Source: VRUE01 sp963699225
GTDB taxonomy: Bacteria > Actinomycetota > Thermoleophilia > Solirubrobacterales > 70-9
DNA length: 64,000 bases
Direction of reading: 5' to 3'
NCBI GenBank assembly: GCA_963699225.1
Contig: OY969423.1
Coordinates: 372,001 to 436,000 of the forward strand
Shown: positions 40,180 to 50,370 of the stretch, in pieces
How positions within the stretch are numbered: the first letter of the stretch is position 1
Layout of the letters: each line of letters starts with the position of its first letter
Made by a program: the position numbers and the translations under genes
Notes under the pieces: model-generated
What the model was told of the DNA's origin: nothing
The model's database searches: none
Seen by the model: only the letters and a program-made list of their open reading frames with translations

Positions 40180-43100
40180 TCAGCCTTCGTTAGCAGCGAA
40201 GTGCGCGGCGATCTGTGTCGCGCTCAGTGGCTGATCGTAGATCGCCACGTCGTCCAGGGTGCCTGAGCCGAAAAGGCCAGCGCCCGCGCGCGACATGAAG
40301 TAAAGCGGCGCATTGGCGAAGGCGCCGGCGCCGGTGCCGCTGGCTCCCTTTTCGAAGGGGATCGGTTTGCCGTCGACGTAGGGGATCACCTGTTCGGATG
40401 CCGGCGCCGTGGTATCGAGGACGAAGGCGTAGTGGTGCCACTGGCCGGCGCTGGGCCGGGTGAAGTAGACGTTGTTGCGTGATTCCGGGCCGCCGATGCC
40501 GACGCCGAAACTGCCCTGGCTCGAGTTGGGGTCGATCAGCAGGCCGCCGGCGTTGCCATTGAAGTTTTCGGTCAGCTCCATTGCCAGCGAGTCATCGTCG
40601 GCATAGGCGTTCCAGCGCAGCCAGAACTCGATCGTGAGTTTGCTCGTCGCCGAGAGGTCGACCGGCGCCTGGGCGGAATCGTTGAGCCCGTCGAAGCCGG
40701 CGGCGCCACCGCCGAGCGCCCCTGCAAGACCGAGAGTCGTGCCGCCGGCGGCGGTTGCCGTCGCGCCGCCGACGCTGTCGGCGAGTGCGGTTGCGCCCGC
40801 GGGCTCCTCGAAGCGCCAGTAGTGGGCGAGGCCGGGGGTGGCCAGGACCGTTTTGGAGTAGCTCACGCTGGGTGGGGGTGGGGGCGGGGCTTCCGGGTCG
40901 TCGACGGTCACGGTCTTGGTTTCGGTGTCGGTTGCTGAGTTGTTGTCGAGCACCCTGACCGTCACCGCCACTTCACCCTCTTTCGCGTAGCTGGCAGAGG
41001 CGGTTGGCGTCGTCCCAGTGTCCGTCTCGAAGCTGCCGTTGCCGTCGAGGTCCCACTGGTACTTGACGATTGAGCCGTCAGGGTCGCTCGAGCCGGAGGC
41101 GCTGAAATTCACCTGCGTGTTGGTCGTAACCGGATTGGGGGAGGCGGTGAGCGTGGCGTGCGGGCGCCGGTTGAGACCGTGGCTCGCGTCGTGTTCGGCG
41201 ATTTCAGCCGGTGTCAGGGCGCGGTTGTAGATCGCCAGCTCGTCGAGCCCGCCTTTACCGAACAGTCCCTGGCCGGCACGCGACATCATGTAGAGGGTCG
41301 ATTTGGCGAAGGCTCCAGCGCCTGTCCCGCTTGCGGTCTTGGTATAGCTGACTGGTTGCCCGTCGACGTATGGGATGACCTGTTCGGATGCCGGCGCGGC
41401 GCTGTTGAGGACGAAGGCGTAGTGGTGCCACTGGCCGGCGCTGGGCCGGGTGAAGAAGACGTTGTTGCGCGAGTCGGCGATGCCGATGGCTACTCCGAAG
41501 CTGCCCTGGCCGGCGTTCGGGTCGACGATGAAGCCGCCGTTGTTCTGGTTGAAGTTTTCGGTCAGCTCGAGCGCCAGGTCATCTTCGTTGTCGTAGGCGT
41601 CCCAGTTGAGCCAGAACTCGACCGTGGCTTTGCTAGTTCCGGAGAGGTCGAGCGGGACGCTGCCGGAATCGTCAACGCCGTCGAAGTGGACCGCCGTGTT
41701 TGGGTCGCCTTCCACGCCGCCCGTGAGGCCGAAGGTCGGACCTCCCGCCGCGGTGCCGGTCGCGGTGCCCTTGCTGTCGGCCAAGCTCGGCCCGGCTTTC
41801 TCGCCCAGGCGCCAGTAGCCGACCAGGCCCGGCGTGTCGAGCACAGTGTCGCCGTAGTTGCTGACGCCGCCGGTATTGACCGTAACCGGGACGGTGGTCG
41901 AGGTGGTCATGCCGCTGTTGTCGGTCACCCGCAGATGGGTCTGCACGGTGGCCACCGAGGTGTAGGTGTGATCGGTCGTAGGTGTGGATCCCGTATCAGT
42001 CTCATAGGTCCCGTTGCCGTCGAGATCCCATTCGTATTTGACGATCGTGCCGTCGGGGTCTTTGGAGCCCGAGGCGTCGAAGTGAACCGGCAGTTCGGCT
42101 ATCGCCGGGTTTGGCTGTGCTTTGTAGGAGGCCACTGGCGGTTGCGGTTCGGGGGCGCCGACGATCAGGGTTTTGGTCGCCGTGCCGATCGCCAGGTTGT
42201 TGTCGTAGACCCTGACTGAGACGGGAACGTGGGCTTCCGTGCTGTAGTTGGCCGAGGCGGTTGGGGTCAATCCGGTGTTCGTCTCGTAGCTGCCGTTGCC
42301 ATCGAGATCCCACTCGTATTTGACGATTGAACCGTCGGAGTCTTTGGAGCCCGAGGCGTCGAAGGTGACGTGACCGCCGACCGCAACCGGGTTGGGATTG
42401 ATCGCCAGCGCCGCCGCCGGTTTGTGGTTGCTGCCGTTGCTGGTGAAGTGCGTGGAGATTTCACCGCCTGTCAGGGCGCGGTTATAGACGGCCACCTCGT
42501 CGAGGGTGCCTTTGCCGAACAGTCCCTGGCCGGCACGCGACATCATGTAGAGGGTCGATTTGGCGAAGGCTCCCGCGCCCGTCCCGCTCGCGGTCTTGGT
42601 GTAGCTGACTGGCTGCCCGTCGACGTAAGGGATGACCTGTTCGGATGCCGGCGCGGTGCTGTCGAGGACGAAGGCGTAGTGGTGCCACTGGCCAGCGCTG
42701 GGCCGGGCGAAGAAGACGTTGTTGCGCGATTCGCCTGTGCCGATACCCACGCCGAAGCTGCCGCCGGACTGCGGTGAGTTCGGATCGACGATGAAGCCGC
42801 CTTTGTTCTGGTTGAAGTTTTCGGTCAGCTCCATAGCCAGTGAGTCATCCTCGGCGTAGCCATCCCACTTGAGCCAGAACTCGACCGTGGCTTTGCTCGT
42901 CCCCGAGAGGTTGATCGGGGCGCTGGCGGAGTCGTCGCCATCAAAGCGCGCGGCGGTGTTGGGATCACCGGCGATGCCGCCCGGCTGCCCGAAGGTGACG
43001 CCTGGCGAAGCGGTCCCGTTGGCGAGGCCGAGACTATCGGCGAGGGTGGGGCCTTTGGCCTCTCCCAGGCGCCAGTAACCAGCCAGGCCCGGCGTGTCGA

Positions 43101-46100
43101 GCACAGCGTCGCCGTAGTTGCTGACGCCGCCGGCATTGATCGTAACGGGCAGGGTTGTGGTCGCGCTGAGTCCGCTGTTGTCGGTGACCCTGAGGCCCAC
43201 TTGGACGGTCCCCGTAGCGCTGTAGACGCGGTCGGCGGCTGCGGTAGTGCCGGTGTTCGTCTCGTAGGTCCCGTTGCCGTCGAGGTCCCATTCGTATTTG
43301 ACGATTGAACCGTCGGGGTCTTTGGAGCCCGAGGCGTCGAAGTGAACCGGGCTGCCGAACGGTGCCGGGTTCGGATTCGCCGTGAAGGATGGGCTCGGCG
43401 GTTGCGGACCGACTTTCACCGTGCCCGTGGTCGTGTCGGTTCCGGTCAGGTTGTCGGTGACTCGCAGCCCGACTGTGAAGTTGCCGTTGCTGGTGAACGA
43501 GCGTGAGGCGATCGGGCTCGACCCGGTGTTCGTCTCGTAGGTCCCGTTGCCGTCGAGGTCCCATTCGTATTTGACGATTGAACCGTCGGGGTCTTTGGAG
43601 CCGGAGGCGTTGAAGGTGACGGGAACGCCGGTGAGGGCGGGGGAGGGGCTGGCTGTGAAAGATGCGACGGGACGTCTGTTGGTGCCGAAGCTCGCTTTGT
43701 GTTCGGCGATCTGCGCCGCGGTGAGGCCATGGTCGTAGATCGCGAGCTCATCGAGCGCGCCGCGGCCGAATAGTGATTTGCCGGCCCGCGACATGAAGTT
43801 GAGGGTCGAGTTGGCGAAGGCGCCGGAACCGGTCCCGGTAGCGGACTTGGTGTAGGAGACGGCTTTCCCGTCGACGTAGGGGGTGATCTGCGTCGCTGCC
43901 GGTGCGGTGCTGTCGAGAACGAGGGCGTAGTGGTGCCACTGGCCAGCGCTGGGCCGGGCGAAGTAGACGTCGTTGCGGGTGTCGGTGTTGCCGATACCCA
44001 CCCCGAAGCTGCCGCCGGACTGCGGTGAGTTCGGATCGACGATGAAGCCGCCTTTGTTCTGGTTGAAGTTTTCGGTCAGCTCGAGCGCAAGAGCGTCGTC
44101 ATTGGTGTAGGAGTCGATGTAGAGCCAGAATTCGACCGTGATCGCGCTCATGCCGGAAAGGTCGACTTTGGCCTGTGCGGCATCGTCGAGACCGTCGAAG
44201 CGCGCTGCAAGGTCGGGGTCGCCCGCGACTGCGCCGGGAACGCCGAAGGTCGGGCCGCCAAGCGCGGTGGCCCCGCTGGCGCCGACGCTATCGGCGAAGG
44301 TCGGGCCGGCTTTCTCGTCCATGCGCCAGTAGTGGATCAACCCGGGAGTGTCTTTGACCGCGTCGGGATAGCTGCTGACGCCGGCGACGCTGACCGTGAG
44401 CGGAACCGTCATGGTCGCGGTCTTGCCGCCGCTGTCGGTGACCCGGAGGCCGACTTGGACCGTGCCCGGGGTCGAGTAGGTAGCCGTGGTCGTCGCGGTG
44501 GTGCCGGTGTTTTTCTCGTAGGTCCCGTTGCCGTCCAGGTCCCATTCGTATTTGGCGATTTTGCCGTCGGGGTCGCTTGAGCCCGAGGCGTTGAAGCTGG
44601 CCGGCAGGCCCTGGACCACCGGGTTCGGGGTGGCGGTGAAGGACGCTGTCGGCGGCTGGTTGCCGATCACCGTCAGGGTGCGCACGGTGGTGTCGGTGGC
44701 GCCGCTGTTGTCCGTAACCCTCAGCCTGACGTCGATGGTTGCGTCAGAGGTGTATTTGCGAGTGGTCGTCGCGGTGGTGCCGGTATTGGTCTCGTAGGTC
44801 CCGTTGCCGTCCAGGTCCCATTCGTATTTGGCGACTTTTCCGTCTGGGTCCGTGGACGAGGATCCGTTGAAGGTGACGGTGGTATTGAAGCCGACCGGAT
44901 TCGGGCTGAGCGAGAAGGCCGCCGTTGGGGCTTTGTTGGAGCCAGCTGGATCGAGGGTGATGTCTTCGGGCGTGTTCGGCTGCACCCCCATTTCGGAGAG
45001 TACGTTGTAGGTCGCCTGCTCGATTCGCGGGTCTTCTTCGGGGCCCGATAGCCCACGAGACCAGCGCATCGTCCCCGAAGCGAAGACCTGGGCGCCGCTG
45101 GACGCGGTGTACCTGACGGCGCCGACGACCCCCGTCTGCCCGGCGGGGGGGAAGTTGGTGCGCTGGCGACCCTCGTCGATCAGCCAGCTGTTTTCACTGC
45201 CGCCGAGTTTGTCGACGTCGGTTCCACTGACGCGCTTGACGCCGGCGGGCTCCTGGGCGAGGTACTGGGCCTGCGTCGGCACTGCGTCCCACTCCCAGCC
45301 GACGATTTCTTCGCCGATTTTGGTCGTGGTGTTCTGAGAGATGCCGGTGTTGCGCCAGATGCGGTTGCCCGCGTACTGGTTGTTGGCATCGGCCGGTGGG
45401 ATTGTCAGCGGGAAGCTTTTGTTCTCGTTGTCGCCGACGTACATGATCCCCCAGAGCGAGTTCTCCGGGGTGTTGGGGCCGACCCGTCCGCCTGGCGGGG
45501 CGTTTGGGTCTCCCGGAGGGGCGCCGTTGTCGCGGAAGGTCGTGGTCGAGTTCTCGGGGTGATCGTCGGCGGTGCCGGCGATGCCGTCGAGGCCGAGTGC
45601 ATCGTCGGCGGTGCCGGCGATGCCGTCGGGGCCCCAGTCGTTGGGCGTCACCGCGCCGCTGCCACCGGAGCCGTCGCCCTGCACCGTCTTGAAGCAGACG
45701 AGGCTGCGGCCGTTGTTCTCGTAGCGAACCTTCCAGTAGGCGGCATTGGCGCTGAGGGAAGCGATCGAGGTGCCGGCTTCGCGCGCCGCCTTGAAGGCGT
45801 TGAACTCCTCGCCGGACCAGTACTCGGAGTGGCCGGGCACGATCACTACTTTGTGTTCGCGCAGCTGTGCACCGTTCTGATGCACGGAGACGTCATCGGT
45901 ATAGGAGACGTCGTACCCCTGCTTCTCCAGCCAGTAAATGGTGTCGAAATCTGGCCCGAAGATCCGGTTGCGATCGTTGTTGTTTTCGTCGAGCGGCCGG
46001 TCGAAGGAGACCTCCACGGCACGGGCTGTCCCGGAGATCGTTTCGGCGCCGCCCAGTTTGTCGTAGTAGAGGGACTTGCCGCCCCACGTGTTGTAGGCCT

Positions 46101-46692
46101 CGTAGTCGGCGGTGGGTATGACCACGAGGATTTTCGACTTGACTTTGGCGTTGTCGTCGCGGACGACGAAAACGACGTGGTTGTCGATCGGGTTAGACCC
46201 CGTCGTCGTCAGCTTGGCGACGTAGACGCCCGATATCGGCAGCGAGGAGGCAGGGATCGTCTGGGTGACGCTCCAGTTCGAGCAGCTGAGTTCCCCGGTG
46301 ACTTTGTTGGCGGCATTGCATTTGAAGTTGTTGTTCACCGCGACGTTGTTGGCGGTGTAGACGAGCCGCCCGCCTTCGCCGCCGTAGTAGCCGAGGCGGA
46401 AGACCTGGATGTTGACTTTGGTTCCCCCGGCCGTGGGGGTGTCGCGGGCGATCTTGAGCGGCACGTTCTGGCCGAGGTTGAAGCTGGTCTGCGTGGCGAA
46501 GCCGGCGATGCCTTCGTCGTAGTTCTGGAACATCCATTCGGAGCTTCCTTCGCCTTTGCAACTGTTCTCGTTGACGATGCCAACGGCGTTGGGGCAGGTT
46601 GCCGCGGAGCTCGACGACATCGAGAGGACCGCGACAAGCGCCACAGCTGCCGCCGCGAGGACGAGGGAAGATCGGATCAAGAGACGACTCAT
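40180..46692 (-). CDS. Giant exported protein: dimethylformamidase-beta-like domain, 7 PKD and 4 LamG domains
   Basis: A 2170-residue secreted protein. Signal peptide (residues 1-31). Residues about 35-560 match the N,N-dimethylformamidase beta-subunit-like C-terminal domain: VFRLGYYGGEGGRLVY, AYNTWGGKSLYY, VSFDRPL, YWLEKQGYDVSYTDDV, VPGHSEYWS and NAAYWKVRYENN. Then PKD pairs (YEWDLDGNGTYET in each) alternate with LamG-type sandwich domains (VEFWL..., WHHYAFVLDS): PKD1-2, LamG, PKD3-4, LamG, PKD5-6, LamG, PKD7, LamG. The amidase-like domain is of unproven activity. No anchor is seen at the C-terminus. ATG 46692 is preferred because it begins the signal peptide; an open frame runs 300 bases further upstream. 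Converges with the beta-helix gene. Confidence 0.85.
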   Translation of the reverse strand: MSRLLIRSSLVLAAAAVALVAVLSMSSSSAATCPNAVGIVNENSCKGEGSSEWMFQNYDEGIAGFATQTSFNLGQNVPLKIARDTPTAGGTKVNIQVFRLGYYGGEGGRLVYTANNVAVNNNFKCNAANKVTGELSCSNWSVTQTIPASSLPISGVYVAKLTTTGSNPIDNHVVFVVRDDNAKVKSKILVVIPTADYEAYNTWGGKSLYYDKLGGAETISGTARAVEVSFDRPLDENNNDRNRIFGPDFDTIYWLEKQGYDVSYTDDVSVHQNGAQLREHKVVIVPGHSEYWSGEEFNAFKAAREAGTSIASLSANAAYWKVRYENNGRSLVCFKTVQGDGSGGSGAVTPNDWGPDGIAGTADDALGLDGIAGTADDHPENSTTTFRDNGAPPGDPNAPPGGRVGPNTPENSLWGIMYVGDNENKSFPLTIPPADANNQYAGNRIWRNTGISQNTTTKIGEEIVGWEWDAVPTQAQYLAQEPAGVKRVSGTDVDKLGGSENSWLIDEGRQRTNFPPAGQTGVVGAVRYTASSGAQVFASGTMRWSRGLSGPEEDPRIEQATYNVLSEMGVQPNTPEDITLDPAGSNKAPTAAFSLSPNPVGFNTTVTFNGSSSTDPDGKVAKYEWDLDGNGTYETNTGTTATTTRKYTSDATIDVRLRVTDNSGATDTTVRTLTVIGNQPPTASFTATPNPVVQGLPASFNASGSSDPDGKIAKYEWDLDGNGTYEKNTGTTATTTATYSTPGTVQVGLRVTDSGGKTATMTVPLTVSVAGVSSYPDAVKDTPGLIHYWRMDEKAGPTFADSVGASGATALGGPTFGVPGAVAGDPDLAARFDGLDDAAQAKVDLSGMSAITVEFWLYIDSYTNDDALALELTENFNQNKGGFIVDPNSPQSGGSFGVGIGNTDTRNDVYFARPSAGQWHHYALVLDSTAPAATQITPYVDGKAVSYTKSATGTGSGAFANSTLNFMSRAGKSLFGRGALDELAIYDHGLTAAQIAEHKASFGTNRRPVASFTASPSPALTGVPVTFNASGSKDPDGSIVKYEWDLDGNGTYETNTGSSPIASRSFTSNGNFTVGLRVTDNLTGTDTTTGTVKVGPQPPSPSFTANPNPAPFGSPVHFDASGSKDPDGSIVKYEWDLDGNGTYETNTGTTAAADRVYSATGTVQVGLRVTDNSGLSATTTLPVTINAGGVSNYGDAVLDTPGLAGYWRLGEAKGPTLADSLGLANGTASPGVTFGQPGGIAGDPNTAARFDGDDSASAPINLSGTSKATVEFWLKWDGYAEDDSLAMELTENFNQNKGGFIVDPNSPQSGGSFGVGIGTGESRNNVFFARPSAGQWHHYAFVLDSTAPASEQVIPYVDGQPVSYTKTASGTGAGAFAKSTLYMMSRAGQGLFGKGTLDEVAVYNRALTGGEISTHFTSNGSNHKPAAALAINPNPVAVGGHVTFDASGSKDSDGSIVKYEWDLDGNGSYETNTGLTPTASANYSTEAHVPVSVRVYDNNLAIGTATKTLIVGAPEPQPPVASYKAQPNPAIAELPVHFDASGSKDPDGTIVKYEWDLDGNGTYETDTGSTPTTDHTYTSVATVQTHLRVTDNSGMTTSTTVPVTVNTGGVSNYGDTVLDTPGLVGYWRLGEKAGPSLADSKGTATGTAAGGPTFGLTGGVEGDPNTAVHFDGVDDSGSVPLDLSGTSKATVEFWLNWDAYDNEDDLALELTENFNQNNGGFIVDPNAGQGSFGVAIGIADSRNNVFFTRPSAGQWHHYAFVLNSAAPASEQVIPYVDGQPVSYTKTASGTGAGAFAKSTLYMMSRAGQGLFGKGGLDELAIYNRALTPAEIAEHDASHGLNRRPHATLTASPNPVTTNTQVNFSASGSSDPDGSIVKYQWDLDGNGSFETDTGTTPTASASYAKEGEVAVTVRVLDNNSATDTETKTVTVDDPEAPPPPPPSVSYSKTVLATPGLAHYWRFEEPAGATALADSVGGATATAAGGTTLGLAGALGGGAAGFDGLNDSAQAPVDLSATSKLTIEFWLRWNAYADDDSLAMELTENFNGNAGGLLIDPNSSQGSFGVGIGGPESRNNVYFTRPSAGQWHHYAFVLDTTAPASEQVIPYVDGKPIPFEKGASGTGAGAFANAPLYFMSRAGAGLFGSGTLDDVAIYDQPLSATQIAAHFAANEG
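41261..42729 (-). repeat. Near-identical LamG repeats inside the giant gene
   Basis: The 212-base blocks 41261-41472 and 42518-42729 differ at only about ten positions by eye and fall at the same place in two adjacent LamG domains, 1257 bases apart. PKD-coding segments repeat as well (CCATTCGTATTTGACGATTG occurs several times between 42000 and 43600). This level of nucleotide identity, including silent sites, indicates recent duplication or gene conversion among the repeats. Confidence 0.75.
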
Positions 46693-46819
46693 TCGCCAGA
46701 TATAACGGACCCATGGCCGACCGTTTGCGTCGGCAAGGCCTAATTGACCGAAATCGGTACTTCGTTCAGCCTTCTCTTTTCTCGGGGCCTGGCACAATCG
46801 CCGCATCAAAGGCGCCCGA

Positions 46820-48472
46820 ATGATCTGGATCGCAGGGATTGCTGCGCTTTGCTTGCTGTGTGCGGGCGTGATTGCCCTTGCCAACACCGGGGGCAAGGGC
46901 GGCGGGCTCAAGCTGGCCGAGCTGGACGCACGCGCAGTGGCGGGGGGCGGCTCCGGCGTCGCGGTTAGTGGTTCTGTGCGCGGCGCCGACAACGTCTTCG
47001 CCCGCTACCGGGACGGGTGCCGCGTTCTGCGCATCTCCGCGTCGGGACGGGCTGATGGGACTCGCTTCCATTTGCGAATCCCCGTCCAGGGCTCTACGCA
47101 GCGGCGGCGGCGATGCAACCTGGCGATCGCCCACCGCCTGCGTGGCACTGCTGTCCATCATCCGCCCAAGGCGCGCCGCGGCCCGATCCGGGTGATTGCC
47201 TGCTCCGCTGTTCACTGTGTCGAAAAGCAGCTGGCCCTGCGCCGGCCGGGAGGCCCGGCGGAGGTCGGGGCTGTCGATCCTGGTCATGTGGAAGTCGCTC
47301 CGGGGGTCAAAGTCCGTGTCCCGACGGCACCACCGGTCTCGCCGGACGTGCCCGCCTCGCGCTTCGTCAGTCCCAACGGTTCGGACTCCGCTCCCTGTAC
47401 CGCCACCGAGCCATGTCTAACCCTCAATCGAGCCTATAGGGTTGCGCAGCCGGGCCAGGTCGTCGACGTCTCCGGCGGCAGCTACCCGACCCAGCGGATC
47501 GAATACGACCCCTCGAAGGTTTCCGCCGCCGACGTCTACTTTCGCCCGGCGGCTGGGCAGTTCGTTCGCATCGACGGCGACATCGACGTCTACGCCTCCC
47601 ACGTAACCGTGATGGCGATGCAAGCGGTTGACACCGATGTGCCCTACGACGGGCCGGCGGACGTCAGCGACGTCACCTTTTGGGGAATGGATGGGCGCAA
47701 CTTCACGATCGATTCCGGCAAGGAAGTGAACATGATCGGCGGCGATTACGGTCCCGCCAGCTCGTGTGGCGGGAGCTACAGGGGCGGCAACAACGGCATT
47801 CGCATGAATCGGCCCGGCGTGGTGCCCAGCGACATCTTGATCTGGGGCGTCGACATGCACGACGTCCAGTCCTACGACTTGGTCGCGTGCCATATCGAGT
47901 GCCTGATCGTCGGCGCCGGGGAACGCATAACGGTGCGCGGCTCGCGCTTCTGGAACTGCTCGATCTTCGACATCTTCCTGCAGCCTTTTAACGGCCCGAT
48001 CTCCGACGTCACGCTCGAGAACAACTGGTTCGCCGCGCCGACTGACCCCAACGGCCACGTCAACAGCGGCAGGGCGGTCGAGTTCTCGGGAGGGGGACCA
48101 TGGCGCAACCTGCTGATCCGCCAGAACTCCGTAAACACCGCGATCAACCTCAATGACGAAGCCCCCAATCCCCAGTACGTGAACTCGCGGATGATCGGCA
48201 ACATCGCCGTGCGATCGAATTGCTACAACGGCGTCACCTACCAGGACAACGTCTGGTTCGAAGGGTCTGGCAAATGCGACCCGAGCGACCGTGTTCTCGC
48301 CGGGGGGCCGCCGTTCGTGAACGCCAGCGACCACGCGGATCTCGACTATCACCTCACCGGCGGCGTGGCGGTGGACCTCGTTCCCAGCTCGATCGATGAC
48401 CTGGCGGAAGACATCGACGGCCAACCGCGCCCCGACGGCGCCGCGCTCGACGCCGGCTCCGACGAGCGCTGA
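46820..48472 (+). CDS. Exported beta-helix protein, paralogue of the 37003 gene's second helix
   Basis: A 550-residue protein with an N-terminal membrane helix (residues 1-22, MIWIAGIAALCLLCAGVIAL), a basic region of about 150 residues, and a right-handed parallel beta-helix from about residue 180. The cap SDSAPCTATEPCLTLNRAYRVAQPGQ and the segment NMIGGDYGPASSCGGSYRGGNNGIR match the helix of the large protein (IIGGDYGPASDCGG...). A FDIFLQPFNGPISDVTLENNWF block also aligns. It diverges from the giant gene across 127 bases that must carry both promoters. Likely a surface polysaccharide-associated protein. Confidence 0.75.
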   Translation: MIWIAGIAALCLLCAGVIALANTGGKGGGLKLAELDARAVAGGGSGVAVSGSVRGADNVFARYRDGCRVLRISASGRADGTRFHLRIPVQGSTQRRRRCNLAIAHRLRGTAVHHPPKARRGPIRVIACSAVHCVEKQLALRRPGGPAEVGAVDPGHVEVAPGVKVRVPTAPPVSPDVPASRFVSPNGSDSAPCTATEPCLTLNRAYRVAQPGQVVDVSGGSYPTQRIEYDPSKVSAADVYFRPAAGQFVRIDGDIDVYASHVTVMAMQAVDTDVPYDGPADVSDVTFWGMDGRNFTIDSGKEVNMIGGDYGPASSCGGSYRGGNNGIRMNRPGVVPSDILIWGVDMHDVQSYDLVACHIECLIVGAGERITVRGSRFWNCSIFDIFLQPFNGPISDVTLENNWFAAPTDPNGHVNSGRAVEFSGGGPWRNLLIRQNSVNTAINLNDEAPNPQYVNSRMIGNIAVRSNCYNGVTYQDNVWFEGSGKCDPSDRVLAGGPPFVNASDHADLDYHLTGGVAVDLVPSSIDDLAEDIDGQPRPDGAALDAGSDER

Positions 48473-48512
48473 CCTTTCGCGCGAGCCCGAAGGGGGCTGA
48501 TGCGTTGGTCTC

Positions 48513-50366
48513 GTGGTGAACTCCACTGCGACCATCGAGCATCCAGTCCCGGCCTCTGACGTCAAGCTGGGCGAAAAAACGGCCGCGGCCAGCCGTTGGC
48601 GGGCCGATGCCATCGCCCTGGGCGTCCTCGGCTTCGCCTTCGTCCTGCTGGTCGCTCTCACTTGGAAGAAGTGGGGGAACCCGGCCCTGGACGCCGGCGC
48701 CGAGCTGACCACGGCCGAACGGGTAGCCGACGGCGCGATTCCTTACCGCGACGTGCGCTACTTCTACGGCCCGCTCGGCCTCTACTCGCTGGCCGGTTCC
48801 TTCGAGCTCTTCGGGGCCAGTTTGACGACGGCCTTCGCATTCGGCCTGGCGATGACCGCTGCCATCGTCTCCTCCTTCTACGCGCTCGCTCGCCAGTGGC
48901 TGCGTCCCACGGTGGCGGCTGTCTGCGCGGCGATGACCATGGCCATTGGCTTCTCCGGCACCGCCTTCAACTTCATCTTGCCTCACTCCAACTCGGCCAC
49001 CATGGGCCTGCTCTGCCTGCTGCTGGCGCTGCTGGCGCTGTGCAGGGAACGACCGCTGGCGGCCGGCCTGGCGATTGGTGCCGCCGGCTTGACTCGGCCC
49101 GAGTTCTTCGGTGTGGCCGCTCTCGCGGCAGTGGTCTGGCTGATCGCCCGCGTCCGCGGGCGGCCCTGGCGGGAGACGCTCGGCGAGGCAATGAAGATCG
49201 GCCTGCCCGCGCTCGCAATCCCGCTCGGCGTGCTGGGCGCCTTTGCGGCGCTGGCCGGGACCCACCGCCTGCTCTGGGAGAACCTCTGGCCGGTCGAATT
49301 CATCCGCGTCGCCGGCTTGCGCTCACAGGAAGACTGGGCGCCGGGGACGCTGGCAAGCGTTTTCTCCACCGCCGGGCGGGCGGTGGTCTACTGCACCCTG
49401 CTGGGGTCGTTCGTCTGGGCGGCCTTGATCTGGGCGAGGCTGAGCGGCGTTGCTCGCCTGCGCGCGCTGTTGCCCCCGCTCGGCGCCCTGCTCGTTCTGG
49501 CGCTGCTCGATGCCGGCGCCCGTGCCGTCGGCCTCCTCGACGGGCCCCGTGCCATGGTGCAGAGCGAGACGACCGACCTGATCCTGGGGATGACCTGGCT
49601 GCCGGCGCTGGCGATCGGCGCCGCGGTGAGCACGTTGGTTGCGCTGCGCCGCCGTGGCGCTGCCCCCCTCGGTCGCTCCTGGCCCGACGACGCTGCGCTC
49701 GTCACCGTGGCACTGCTGCTGGGCCTGCGGGCCTATGACGCTTTCAACGGCGAGGGCTCTTACGCGCCCTACTACGCGGCACCGCTCGTGCTGATCGCCG
49801 GAATCTTGCATCAGCGAATCGGCCAGCGCTGGCCCCAAGCCAGGGCCGCGGCAACAACGGCGCTGGCCCTGGCCGCCGCCGGCCTGATCATCTACCCACT
49901 CGCCGGGCTCTACAGCGACAACAACACCCTGGTGCGGACCGCGCGCGGGTCCTTCGTCGCCAACGACGCTTCGGCGCCGGCCTTGCAGCGCACCCTCGAC
50001 TTGATCGAGCGACGGACGAAGCCGGGAGAACCGATCTTCGCCCTGCCCTCCGATGGCGGCATGTACTTCATGGCCGATCGTCGGCCCGCCACCTATGAGG
50101 TGATGTTCCTGCCGGGTCTGCTCGCGACCCGCGCCGATCAACGACGCACGATCGAGCGGCTCGACCGCGAACGGGTACGCCTCACCGTGATCAGCGCTCG
50201 CGACTTCTCCGCCTTTGGCGCGAAAGAGTTCGGCGTCGATTACGACAGGCTGCTTGGGGCCGAGATCAAGCGCGACTGGCGGCCGGTCGCCACCTACGGC
50301 GACGTTGACAAGCCGGTCTCGGGTAGCTATCCATCCGCGGCCTTCACGATCTACGAACGGCGCTGA
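48513..50366 (+). CDS. GT-C-type membrane glycosyltransferase
   Basis: A 617-residue membrane protein with about 10-12 helices and a C-terminal soluble outer domain. The first outer loop has DAGAELTTAERVADGAIPYRDVRYFYGPLG, the acidic and Pro-Tyr-Arg-Asp pattern of the Arnt/PMT (GT39/GT83) class, which use polyprenyl-phosphate sugars as donors. The final part (TLDLIERRTKPGEPIFALPSDGGMYFMADRRPA) is typical of the soluble C-terminal domain of this class. GTG start. It converges with the glycosyltransferase gene that ends at 50371, four bases away. Confidence 0.75.
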   Translation: MVNSTATIEHPVPASDVKLGEKTAAASRWRADAIALGVLGFAFVLLVALTWKKWGNPALDAGAELTTAERVADGAIPYRDVRYFYGPLGLYSLAGSFELFGASLTTAFAFGLAMTAAIVSSFYALARQWLRPTVAAVCAAMTMAIGFSGTAFNFILPHSNSATMGLLCLLLALLALCRERPLAAGLAIGAAGLTRPEFFGVAALAAVVWLIARVRGRPWRETLGEAMKIGLPALAIPLGVLGAFAALAGTHRLLWENLWPVEFIRVAGLRSQEDWAPGTLASVFSTAGRAVVYCTLLGSFVWAALIWARLSGVARLRALLPPLGALLVLALLDAGARAVGLLDGPRAMVQSETTDLILGMTWLPALAIGAAVSTLVALRRRGAAPLGRSWPDDAALVTVALLLGLRAYDAFNGEGSYAPYYAAPLVLIAGILHQRIGQRWPQARAAATTALALAAAGLIIYPLAGLYSDNNTLVRTARGSFVANDASAPALQRTLDLIERRTKPGEPIFALPSDGGMYFMADRRPATYEVMFLPGLLATRADQRRTIERLDRERVRLTVISARDFSAFGAKEFGVDYDRLLGAEIKRDWRPVATYGDVDKPVSGSYPSAAFTIYERR

Positions 50367-50370
50367 GCTA

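Noticed and set aside
42000..44900. Regular nucleotide repeats that might be a CRISPR array
   Set aside because: The repeats are coding PKD/LamG modules separated by hundreds of bases, not short identical repeats with unique spacers, and no cas gene is near.
46693..46992. Extension of the giant protein upstream of its signal peptide
   Set aside because: It would put 100 low-complexity residues before a clear signal peptide and overlap the divergent beta-helix gene.
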